This document shows, in pieces, positions 6,638 through 13,337 of a stretch of DNA of 13,337 nucleotides (positions are counted from its first letter, which is position 1; each line of letters starts with the position of its first letter). Made by a program: the position numbers and the translations under genes. The stretch covers positions 9,408 through 22,744 of the forward strand of contig DEYT01000025.1 of NCBI GenBank assembly GCA_002364975.1, given 5' to 3'. Source of the DNA: Opitutia bacterium UBA3151 (GTDB taxonomy: Bacteria > Verrucomicrobiota > Verrucomicrobiia > Opitutales > Seribacteraceae). The notes under the pieces are model-generated. The model had not been told where the DNA came from. It searched no databases and saw nothing but the letters and a program-made list of their open reading frames with translations.

Positions 6638-7956
6638 TCTCCGTTTGAATCAGGATCGAACATACGAAATAGCACAGGTGGTTCTTCTACTCCCGGAAGC
6701 TCTTCGAGGGATGCCATCGCTTGAGCAATAGAATGTTCGTTGGTTTCATGTGTGGTAAGAATCAAAGTTGCAGGGGAGTTATTTCCGTGAGGAGTTTGCG
6801 AAACCGTGGCAAGACTGATCGCATGTTCAGCTAAACACTCCGCAACTTTCGAAAGTTGACCAGGGCGATCGTCAACCGATAACCTTAAATAATAACAACC
6901 CGTGACTTCAATTGCTGGCGCAGGTTTGCATTGATCTGGAGATACATGAAGTAATTTGATGGATGAGTTGATTCCTCTGATTCCCTTTACCACATCAACC
7001 AAATCGCTTATCACGGAACCTGCGGTTGGATCCTGACCAGCACCCCTACCGGTTAGCACAACGGTACCGACCACTGAACCGGTCAAACTGATACCGTTGA
7101 AAACACCATCAGTGCGGGCAATAATTTCAGCCATCGGAACTAGTGCAGGATAGACCGCAACCGATACATGATCATTTTCAAAATTCCTGCGAATGACACC
7201 AATTAATTTAATTTTACAACCCAATTTCTGAGCGGCATCCAAATCTGCATTGGAGATCTTACTGATTCCTTCCACGGTTATATCCTTGAGGTCCACCCAG
7301 ATCCCGTGAGCAAGGTAAGCTAAAATTACGGCCTTGTGTGCAGCATCAATTCCATCCAAATCCAAGGACTCATCCGCTTCCACATATCCGAGTTCTCTCG
7401 CGTCTTTCAAAACCTCTTGAAAACTGGCCCCTTCGGTTTCCATTCGGGTAAGAATGTAATTCGAAGTACCATTCAGAATTCCATAAATCAGTGGAAATTC
7501 ATTAGCAACAAGACTCTCGCGAAGTACCTTTATGATTGGGATCCCTCCGGCAACGCTAGCCTCAAAAGCATACTGAACTCCGGCTCTTTCTGCGGCTTCA
7601 AACAATTCGTTACCATGTTCACAAATAAGAGCCTTGTTTGCGGTAACCACAGACTTTCCATTAGCAAAAGCTTGTAAGGTTAATTTTTTCGCCTCTTCCA
7701 CTCCTCCAATCAGCTCACAAATAAGATCAATCTCTGGATCATTTACAATCGCAAGAGAGTCAGTGGTCAGAGCTTCCGTAGGGATTGGTACTTTGCGGTC
7801 CTTGTCAAGTTTTCGGACCGAAGCACGGGTAGCAACGAGTCGCACTCCTAAGATTTTTTCCCAAAAATTTGCATTTTCATGCAAGTGTTTCCAAGTGCCT
7901 TGCCCGACCGTCCCAAATCCTAGGATTCCTACTCTAATGGTTGGTATTTCATTCAT
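6634..7956 (-). CDS. hom: homoserine dehydrogenase with C-terminal ACT domain
   Basis: It reduces L-aspartate 4-semialdehyde to L-homoserine with NAD(P)H, at the branch leading to threonine and methionine. The Rossmann loop is GILGFGTVGQG (10-20). VTANKAL (104-110), NGTSNYILT (162-170) and LDLDGIDAAHK (198-208) follow; Asp204 and Lys208 align with the catalytic pair known from yeast Hom. GRGAGQDPTAGSVISDL (303-319) ends the catalytic domain. An ACT domain (about 355-425, from YYLRLSVDDRPGQLSKV) is where threonine feedback is expected. The 440 residues are normal for the class with one ACT domain. It begins 27 bases after plsY and its TGA overlaps the lysC ATG, so it should be made together with LysC. 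Its ATG has no Shine-Dalgarno motif. Confidence 0.97.
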   Translation of the reverse strand: MNEIPTIRVGILGFGTVGQGTWKHLHENANFWEKILGVRLVATRASVRKLDKDRKVPIPTEALTTDSLAIVNDPEIDLICELIGGVEEAKKLTLQAFANGKSVVTANKALICEHGNELFEAAERAGVQYAFEASVAGGIPIIKVLRESLVANEFPLIYGILNGTSNYILTRMETEGASFQEVLKDARELGYVEADESLDLDGIDAAHKAVILAYLAHGIWVDLKDITVEGISKISNADLDAAQKLGCKIKLIGVIRRNFENDHVSVAVYPALVPMAEIIARTDGVFNGISLTGSVVGTVVLTGRGAGQDPTAGSVISDLVDVVKGIRGINSSIKLLHVSPDQCKPAPAIEVTGCYYLRLSVDDRPGQLSKVAECLAEHAISLATVSQTPHGNNSPATLILTTHETNEHSIAQAMASLEELPGVEEPPVLFRMFDPDSNGE

Positions 7957-7983
7957 TTCAAAACTTTGGTCTAAAATTTAAGA

Positions 7984-8610
7984 TTATAATTTTTTCTCGA
8001 ACCGATTTTCAGTTCCTGCTTTCAATCGAACTAAGTTTTCTTGATGTCTCCACACAATCCATCCCATCACCAAAAATGCTAAAAAAACGGTTCCTATTTG
8101 TCGGGAATCAGGATCGCCAGTCCAATAATCAACCAATGAATATACCGGCAGACTGGCACCAAATCCAATCGATGCAACCGCAACATATCGGGTGCTAAAG
8201 AATATCACGACCCAGCACACTAATCCGATAAGCAGACAAACCGGCATCACCCCAAGCAACCCCCCCATAGCAGTTGCTACGCCCTTACCGCCGCGAAATT
8301 TCGCAAAAAGTGGCAAAGTATGACCCAGAACAGCGGCTGGCAGACCCCATAAACCCAAGGTGATATCCCCTGAAAAGGAAAAGATCGGGAGAAGAAACCA
8401 TAGTGTTGCAACCAAACCTTTGAGAAAATCCAAAATGAACACCGAATAGCCAGCAGTTTTTCCAATTTGTCGTAGGACATTGGTGGCCCCTGGGTTTCCA
8501 CTACCTGCTTGGTAAATATCAACGCCGTATTTTTTGGCAACCAATACACCAAATGGGATTGAGCCGAGAAGATAACCAACAATCGTAACTGCTATTGCTT
8601 CTACCGACAT
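7984..8610 (-). CDS. plsY: acyl-phosphate:glycerol-3-phosphate acyltransferase
   Basis: An integral inner-membrane enzyme that transfers a fatty acyl group from acyl-phosphate to sn-glycerol-3-phosphate, giving lysophosphatidic acid, the first committed step of phospholipid synthesis in most bacteria. All three family motifs are present: GSIPFG (16-21), GSGNPGATN (36-44) and GHTLPLFAKFRGGKGVAT (96-113), plus the C-terminal RHQENLVRLKAGTENRF (188-204). Several hydrophobic spans (about 5-25, 53-78, 83-100, 115-138, 141-163, 172-187) fit the multi-pass topology, and 208 residues is normal. It lies 34 bases after serA and 27 bases before hom, an unusual place for a lipid gene, inside an amino acid operon. 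The partner PlsX is not in the window. The start lacks a ribosome site, but the protein cannot begin much later without losing the first membrane span. Confidence 0.97.
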   Translation of the reverse strand: MSVEAIAVTIVGYLLGSIPFGVLVAKKYGVDIYQAGSGNPGATNVLRQIGKTAGYSVFILDFLKGLVATLWFLLPIFSFSGDITLGLWGLPAAVLGHTLPLFAKFRGGKGVATAMGGLLGVMPVCLLIGLVCWVVIFFSTRYVAVASIGFGASLPVYSLVDYWTGDPDSRQIGTVFLAFLVMGWIVWRHQENLVRLKAGTENRFEKKL

Positions 8611-8644
8611 AAAAAATAATGGGATCCGAAATCAGTAAATAGGT

Positions 8645-10240
8645 TTACCCTTGTCTGGAGACCCGAGCCTCCCGAATGTCAGGATCATCAACCAATGCCT
8701 GAAGTGCACTTGCTGGGGGTTCTTCATCCAGTTCACAGATGGTTAGTGCCCATTCTCCATCTTGGGCACGACTCAATGACATATTCGCTATATTTACCGA
8801 ACAATTTCCAAGAATGGTACCCAGTTTACCCACAATTCCAGGCTTGTCGATATTCCTGACAATCAGTAGTTTATCAACGGGTCGAACTTCAATCGCTTGG
8901 CCATCGACTTCAACAATACGCGGTTCATTTCCCTTGCCCAAAAGGGTTCCCCGGACACTTTGCTCGGAGTTTTCACTGGAAACCGTCTTTACTTCGATCA
9001 ACTCATTATAATCAATCGAAGCAGAAGACTTTGTACTTTCCAGTTTGATACCCAGATCCTTTATTTTGTAAGGAGCATTGACATCGTTAACCCCATCATC
9101 CCCCGCGATCCCCGATAACCAACCTTTTTGAACGGCTCGTGTAAGGGGGACACAATCAAAATCAACAATTCCGCCAAAATAAGTGATATGAATTTTCTCG
9201 ACCGAGCCCTTTGCAGCTTGGCGGGCAAAGGATCCAAGTCTTTGACAAAGATCTAGGTATGGACTGAGAGATTCTAAATCCTTCGGGTCGATTGAAGGCA
9301 TATTGATGGCGTTTCGAATGCGACCACCTTGTAAAACTTCAGCAATCGCCTCAGCAATCTCCACCCCAACACTCTCCTGAGCCTCGGCGGTTGAAGCTCC
9401 CAAGTGTGGGGTTAATGTCAAGTTTTCCAAATTACGAAACTCATGATCTTCCGGAAGAGGTTCTTGTTCGTAAACATCTAATCCGGCAGCCGCAACTTTT
9501 CCACTTTTAAGAGCTTCTACAAGTGCACTTTCTTTAATGATTCCTCCTCGAGCACAGTTAAAAACACGAACCCCATCTTTCATTTTAGAAAAGGCTTCTT
9601 CATCCACAATATTTTTGGTCTGTTCGGTCAGAGGCATGTGCACGGATAAATAATCAGCATCTGCGAAGGCAACATCCAGTTCTACCTTTATCAGGTCTAA
9701 CTCTTTAGCCCGGTCTTCAGTAAGATAAGGGTCAAAGGCGATCACCTTCATCTCAAAAGCAAGGGCACGTTTTGCCACCTCTGCCCCTATACGACCAAGA
9801 CCCAAAATGGCCAAGGTTTTACCTCGTAATTCCGCCCCTTTGAGCATTTTACGTTCCCATTTTCCTTCTCGCATCCCTGATGCTCCCCGAATCACCGCCC
9901 GGGTACCACAGAGCAAATGCGTAAAGGTCAACTCCGCAGTTGCGATGGTATTACCACCCGGAGTATTCATCACGATCACCCCTTTCTCAGTTGCAGCCTG
10001 CACATCGATGTTATCCACTCCGACGCCTGCCCTACCCACAGCCTTAAGTTTTGAAGCTACCTCCAATACTTCCTTTGAAATTTTGGTGTCACTCCGAACA
10101 ATAATCGCAGAAACATCTTGGGCTTGTTCCAAAAGTTGTTCAGGGGATAAGCCATAGGCTTCGATGACTTCAAAGCCATCTTGCTTTTGCAAAAATTCCA
10201 CACCAAGGGGTGAAATACGGTCCGCAACTAAAATTTTCAT
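8645..10240 (-). CDS. serA: D-3-phosphoglycerate dehydrogenase, long form with ACT domain
   Basis: It oxidises 3-phosphoglycerate to 3-phosphohydroxypyruvate with NAD, the first step of serine synthesis. The split substrate-binding domain and the NAD-binding domain (GLGRIGAEVAKRA, 147-159) fill residues 1-310. The catalytic Arg231 lies in NCARGG (228-233), Glu260 in VYEQEP and His279 in TPHLGAS. An intervening (allosteric substrate-binding) domain spans about 320-450, and an ACT domain spans about 457-531 (LLIVRNIDKPGIVGKLGTIL), where serine inhibition is expected from the family. At 531 residues it is the long class found in M. tuberculosis and B. subtilis. It is the first gene of the six-gene minus-strand run and diverges from ffh over 115 bases, so the operon promoter probably lies there. 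No Shine-Dalgarno site precedes the ATG. Confidence 0.97.
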   Translation of the reverse strand: MKILVADRISPLGVEFLQKQDGFEVIEAYGLSPEQLLEQAQDVSAIIVRSDTKISKEVLEVASKLKAVGRAGVGVDNIDVQAATEKGVIVMNTPGGNTIATAELTFTHLLCGTRAVIRGASGMREGKWERKMLKGAELRGKTLAILGLGRIGAEVAKRALAFEMKVIAFDPYLTEDRAKELDLIKVELDVAFADADYLSVHMPLTEQTKNIVDEEAFSKMKDGVRVFNCARGGIIKESALVEALKSGKVAAAGLDVYEQEPLPEDHEFRNLENLTLTPHLGASTAEAQESVGVEIAEAIAEVLQGGRIRNAINMPSIDPKDLESLSPYLDLCQRLGSFARQAAKGSVEKIHITYFGGIVDFDCVPLTRAVQKGWLSGIAGDDGVNDVNAPYKIKDLGIKLESTKSSASIDYNELIEVKTVSSENSEQSVRGTLLGKGNEPRIVEVDGQAIEVRPVDKLLIVRNIDKPGIVGKLGTILGNCSVNIANMSLSRAQDGEWALTICELDEEPPASALQALVDDPDIREARVSRQG

Positions 10241-10355
10241 TATTGAAATTTGGAGATCTTGATGATGCTGAATTTTAAAGAATTGGCAACGTGGAAAGAC
10301 AGATTCAGATTTAGCTTCACCATCGCCATGTGCCGTGGCATGTTTGTAAGCAATT
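10241..10355. promoter_or_regulatory. divergent promoter region between serA and ffh
   Basis: This 115-base gap must carry the promoters for the serA operon (minus) and ffh (plus). For ffh, TTGGCA at 10283-10288 is a good -35 candidate, but the hexamer 17 bases on (CAGATT, 10306-10311) is a poor -10, so the assignment is weak. An imperfect dyad around 10325-10342 contains GCCA/TGGC and two CATG copies. Neither gene has a clear ribosome site. No leader peptide, T-box or riboswitch is visible. Confidence 0.35.
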
Positions 10356-11738
10356 ATGTTCGAAAATTTAACTGATAAATTAAGTAAGACTCTCCGAAAC
10401 CTTCGAGGCGTCGGTAAACTAAGTGAGGATAATATTAGTGATGCCCTAGGAGAAGTTCGTAAGGCACTGCTCTCAGCAGATGTTCACTTCAAGACTGCAC
10501 GAGAATTTGTGGAGGAAGTAAAGGTGGCATGCCTTGGCCAAGATGTCTTGAAAAGCGTCTCGCCAGGTCAGCAAGTTGTAAAGATCATCAATGACGAACT
10601 GGTTAAACTCCTTGGAGAAGGAACCACCGCACTTAAAGAGGACCGGCCACTGCGAGTACTAATGGTTGGTCTCCATGGAGCAGGAAAGACCACTACCAGT
10701 GCCAAGCTTGCCAAGCGTATGGCCAAAAATGGACGAACTCCCATGTTGATTGCCTGTGATGTTTACAGACCAGCCGCAATTGATCAGTTAGAATTTTTAG
10801 CAAAACAGGAAAATTTTTCCTGCTATTTGGATCGTGAAAATAAAGATGTACCATCCATTGCACGAGCGGGATGGGAAGTGTCCAAAAAGAATGGATCCGA
10901 TGTCATCATATTCGATACAGCAGGAAGGTTGCAAATTGATGATGATCTTGTGAGCGAATTGGAAGCCCTCAAAAGAGAAGTCGATCCGCATGAGATTTTA
11001 TTGGTTGCGGATGCTGCCCTTGGTCAGGAGGCGGTAAATGTAGCTAAAACTTTTCATGAAAGGCTTAACCTGACTGGGATTGTGCTGACAAAGGTAGACG
11101 GAGATGCCAGGGGCGGAGCGGCCCTTTCCATGAAAAAAGTAACTGGAGCTCCGATTAAATTCATGGGAATGGGAGAAAAAATTGATGAATTTGAGGTTTT
11201 TTATCCTGACCGGTTGGCTTCTAGAATTCTCGGGATGGGGGATGTTGTATCCCTGGTTGAAAAAGCCCAAGAAAATATGGATGAAGAAGAATCCATGCGG
11301 ATGGCGGAAAAGATGTTGAAGGCAGAATTTGACTTCGAAGATTTCCTCAGCCAGATGAAGCAGATGAAAAAGATGGGTTCCATGGGGTCAATTGCGAAAA
11401 TGCTTCCGGGGATGGGAAATGTGAAAGTTGGGGATAAAGAAGAAGCTTCCTTGGGTCGTAATGAAGCGATCATTCTCTCAATGACCAAGGAGGAAAGAAG
11501 GCTGCCTCGCATTCTGGCAGGTTCTCGAAGAAAGAGAATCGCCGAGGGCTCAGGAGTTCAAATCAAAGATGTCAATCAACTGATCAAACAATTTTCCCAA
11601 ATGCAAAAAATGATGAAAAAAATGAAAGGTGGAAAAATGAAAAAGTTGATGAGCTCATTTGGAGGCAGTGACGGAATGCCTGATATGAGTGGAATGGACC
11701 CAAAAGACTTGGCGAAATTAGCAAAGCAATTCAAATAA
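10356..11738 (+). CDS. ffh: signal recognition particle GTPase Ffh
   Basis: The protein subunit of SRP. It binds signal sequences and the 4.5S/SRP RNA and docks with FtsY at the membrane to insert membrane proteins co-translationally. The N domain (about 1-90) opens with MFENLTDKLSKTLRNLRG. The G domain carries the P-loop GLHGAGKTT (105-113), DVYRPAAIDQL (135-145), DTAGR (187-191) and TKVDGDARGG (245-254). The methionine-rich M domain (about 303-435) includes SMTKEERRLP and GSRRKRIAEGSG (389-400), the RNA-binding helix-turn-helix. At 460 residues it has normal length, with a Met/Gly-rich tail ending in AKLAKQFK. His107 replaces the Gln normally found in the P-loop (GLQGxGKTT). It stands alone on the plus strand, divergent from serA and convergent with katG. 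No ribosome site is obvious. Confidence 0.98.
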   Translation: MFENLTDKLSKTLRNLRGVGKLSEDNISDALGEVRKALLSADVHFKTAREFVEEVKVACLGQDVLKSVSPGQQVVKIINDELVKLLGEGTTALKEDRPLRVLMVGLHGAGKTTTSAKLAKRMAKNGRTPMLIACDVYRPAAIDQLEFLAKQENFSCYLDRENKDVPSIARAGWEVSKKNGSDVIIFDTAGRLQIDDDLVSELEALKREVDPHEILLVADAALGQEAVNVAKTFHERLNLTGIVLTKVDGDARGGAALSMKKVTGAPIKFMGMGEKIDEFEVFYPDRLASRILGMGDVVSLVEKAQENMDEEESMRMAEKMLKAEFDFEDFLSQMKQMKKMGSMGSIAKMLPGMGNVKVGDKEEASLGRNEAIILSMTKEERRLPRILAGSRRKRIAEGSGVQIKDVNQLIKQFSQMQKMMKKMKGGKMKKLMSSFGGSDGMPDMSGMDPKDLAKLAKQFK

Positions 11739-11803
11739 TATTTTCACCAAAAAGACTATCCCCTTAGTGTCAGGGAAAAGCCTTTGGATGCTAAAAACTT
11801 GAT
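11739..11803. other. convergent gap between ffh and katG
   Basis: These 65 bases separate two converging genes. A weak CCCT/AGGG pairing lies near 11762-11774 but has no following T-run on the plus strand, so no convincing ffh terminator is visible. The right end of the gap holds the U-tract and part of the stem of the katG terminator candidate. Confidence 0.4.
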
Positions 11804-11817
11804 CTAAGACAGATCAA
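11793..11817 (-). terminator. candidate intrinsic terminator of katG, overlapping its stop codon
   Basis: Read on the minus strand, TTGATCT and AGATCAA form a perfect 7-pair stem around a 5-base loop (GTCTT), then one G and five T residues. The last katG codons and the TAG stop lie inside the hairpin. The stem is AT-rich with only two G-C pairs, so termination may be leaky. On the plus strand no T-run follows, so it should not serve ffh. Confidence 0.45.
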
Positions 11818-13337
11818 AACGGTCCGCATTCATCACCTTAGTCCAAGCAGCGACAAAATCGGAGACAAACTGCTCATGGGAATCCGAGCAGGCATAAACC
11901 TCGGCATAAGCACGCAACCTAGAATTGGAACCAAAAGCAAGATCAGCTCGGGTAGCAGTCCACTTGAGATCACCGGTGCTCCGGTCATGCCCATTGAACT
12001 CCTCAGCTTCCACATCGACTGGTGACCATTTGGTGCTCATATCTAGTAAGTTGACAAAAAAGTCAGTGGAAAGAGTTTCTGGTTTGTCAGTAAACACTCC
12101 GTGTTTGGATTGCTCGTGGTTTGCCCCAAGCACTCGGAGACCACCGGTCAAAGCCGTCATCTCGGATCCAGTCAGGCCAAGCATTTGGGTACGATCTAAA
12201 AACAACGCTTCCGTAGCAACACTGTAGCGTTTCTTCAAATAGTTTCTGAATCCATCAGCGACCGGTTCCATAACCCCAAATGAATCGATGTCTGTTTGCT
12301 CCTGAGAAGCATCCATACGACCGGGCGTAAAGGGGACTTTAATTTCAGTTCCTGCTTTCTTGGCTGCGGATTCTACTCCTACCCCGCCTGCTAGTACAAT
12401 CAGATCGGCCATGGAAATATTTTTACCACCTACATTAAAATCACTTTGAATGACCTCCAGTCTTTCAAGAACACGTGCAAGTTGCATAGGTTGGTTTACC
12501 TCCCAATCCTTTTGTGGAGCGAGACGAATACGAGCTCCGTTTGCCCCTCCGCGCATGTCGGTGCCTCGGTAAGTAGATGCAGATGCCCAAGCAGTACTAA
12601 CCAACTCGGAAACCGAGATGCCGGATTCCTTAATCATTGATTTCAAAGACTCAATCTCTGAATCGGAAACCAGTTCGTGGTCGCATGCTGGGATTGGGTC
12701 TTGCCAGATCAATTCTTCTTCGGGAACATCAGGGCCAAGGTACCTAGACTTTGGACCCATGTCTCGATGAGTTAACTTGTACCAAGCCCGAGCAAATGCA
12801 TCGGCAAAATAATCCGGTTCAGCAAGAAATCTTCTGGAAATTTTTTCATACGAAGGATCTGCCCTAAGTGCAATATCAGTAGTCAGCATAGTGGGCTTAC
12901 GCATCTTGGAAGAATCATGAGCATCAGGGATCATCTCCGGAGCATCATTGGCAACCCACTGTTTGGCACCCGCCGGGCTGGTGGTCAATTCCCATTCGTA
13001 GGCAAATAAGTTCTCAAGGTAATTTACCCCCCATTTGGTGGGAGTATTGGACCAAGTAACTTCAAGACCGGAAGTAATCGCATCGGGGCCAGCACCTGAG
13101 TTAAAGCTACTCGTCCATCCAAAACCCTGTTCCTCAATAGGGGCACCTTCCGGTTCGGGCCCGACATGAACCGCACTTCCCGCACCATGTGTCTTACCGA
13201 AAGCATGACCGCCAGCAATCAAAGCTACTGTTTCTTCGTCATTCATTGCCATGCGTCCAAAAGTCTCACGAATGTCATGAGCAGAAGCTTTTGCATCCGG
13301 AACCCCATTGGGTCCTTCCGGATTCACATAGATCAGT
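11804..13337 (-). CDS. katG: catalase-peroxidase KatG, N-terminal part beyond the window
   Basis: A bifunctional haem enzyme that removes hydrogen peroxide by catalase and peroxidase activity. The frame stays open through the right edge, entering as LIY-VNPEGPNG; the first visible residue corresponds to about residue 227 of M. tuberculosis KatG, so the distal Arg/Trp/His site lies outside. Visible are the adduct Tyr (in LIYVNPEG), the adduct Met (RMAMND) and the proximal haem His in GGHAFGKTHGAG (codon 13205-13207). ITSGLEV carries the Ser equivalent to Mtb Ser315, and PFTPGRMDASQEQTD holds the mobile Arg region. The second, haem-free peroxidase-like domain is complete, ending in VAAWTKVMNADRFDLS. 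A GTG at 13327 is an internal Val, not the start. The usual Thr after the proximal His is Ala here, a minor change. No OxyR-type gene is nearby in the window. Confidence 0.96.
   Translation of the reverse strand, partial: LIYVNPEGPNGVPDAKASAHDIRETFGRMAMNDEETVALIAGGHAFGKTHGAGSAVHVGPEPEGAPIEEQGFGWTSSFNSGAGPDAITSGLEVTWSNTPTKWGVNYLENLFAYEWELTTSPAGAKQWVANDAPEMIPDAHDSSKMRKPTMLTTDIALRADPSYEKISRRFLAEPDYFADAFARAWYKLTHRDMGPKSRYLGPDVPEEELIWQDPIPACDHELVSDSEIESLKSMIKESGISVSELVSTAWASASTYRGTDMRGGANGARIRLAPQKDWEVNQPMQLARVLERLEVIQSDFNVGGKNISMADLIVLAGGVGVESAAKKAGTEIKVPFTPGRMDASQEQTDIDSFGVMEPVADGFRNYLKKRYSVATEALFLDRTQMLGLTGSEMTALTGGLRVLGANHEQSKHGVFTDKPETLSTDFFVNLLDMSTKWSPVDVEAEEFNGHDRSTGDLKWTATRADLAFGSNSRLRAYAEVYACSDSHEQFVSDFVAAWTKVMNADRFDLS

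Noticed and set aside
6600..6700. Possible lysine riboswitch in front of lysC
   Set aside because: lysC overlaps hom by 4 bases, leaving no leader, and no L-box-like structure was visible.
8277..8582. A 101-codon frame on the minus strand inside plsY in another reading frame
   Set aside because: The PlsY frame carries all family motifs; the alternative frame shows none.
10325..10342. Dyad with GCCA/TGGC and two CATG copies as an operator for serA/ffh
   Set aside because: The pairing is short and imperfect and CATG is itself a palindrome; too weak to call separately.
13325..13327. GTG as the true katG start
   Set aside because: The frame continues upstream as LIY, matching the interior of KatG, so the GTG encodes an internal valine.
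1..13337. Mobile elements, CRISPR arrays, tRNA or rRNA genes, defence genes
   Set aside because: No transposase, spaced repeats, cloverleaf or defence-type domain was seen by eye on either strand.

Overview
This window looks like a stretch of core chromosome from a Gram-negative bacterium, most likely of the PVC group (Verrucomicrobiota, perhaps Opitutae-like). That placement is an inference from protein style: a stand-alone Aas-type acyl-ACP synthetase, a long citramalate synthase, a long-form SerA, a short GT9 glycosyltransferase and starts with few Shine-Dalgarno sites. No rRNA or phylogenetic marker comparison could be run. Coding is dense, base composition is slightly AT-leaning by eye, and no mobile element, tRNA, rRNA or CRISPR array was seen.

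Layout, left to right. Positions 1-1373 (minus) carry most of an Aas-type AMP-forming ligase that is cut by the left edge. A 249-base divergent region (1374-1622) separates it from cimA (1623-3200, plus). That region holds a small hairpin, a palindrome and two tiny coupled reading frames of doubtful status. Then comes a tightly packed minus-strand run, transcribed from right to left: serA (10240-8645), plsY (8610-7984), hom (7956-6634), lysC (6637-5423), thrC (5392-4025) and a GT9 glycosyltransferase (3995-3183). The gaps are about 27-34 bases, and hom and lysC overlap by 4 bases, so one operon is likely. The GT9 gene ends inside the 3' end of cimA, a convergent overlap of 18 bases. A 115-base divergent gap separates serA from ffh (10356-11738, plus). 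ffh converges on katG (minus), whose 3' two thirds lie in the window; its N-terminal part is beyond the right edge.

How the genes fit together. SerA draws 3-phosphoglycerate into serine. LysC, Hom and ThrC cover three of the five steps from aspartate to threonine; aspartate-semialdehyde dehydrogenase and homoserine kinase are absent here. CimA offers a route from pyruvate and acetyl-CoA to isoleucine that does not need threonine. PlsY makes lysophosphatidic acid, the Aas-like enzyme probably activates fatty acids for phospholipid synthesis, and the GT9 enzyme probably adds a sugar to an envelope glycan. Ffh is the SRP GTPase for membrane-protein targeting, and KatG removes peroxide.

I do not see a clear undescribed system. 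The points most worth a second look are the mixed amino acid/lipid/envelope operon, the tiny coupled reading frames and hairpin ahead of the Aas-like gene, the stand-alone Aas ligase, and a Gln-to-His change in the Ffh P-loop.
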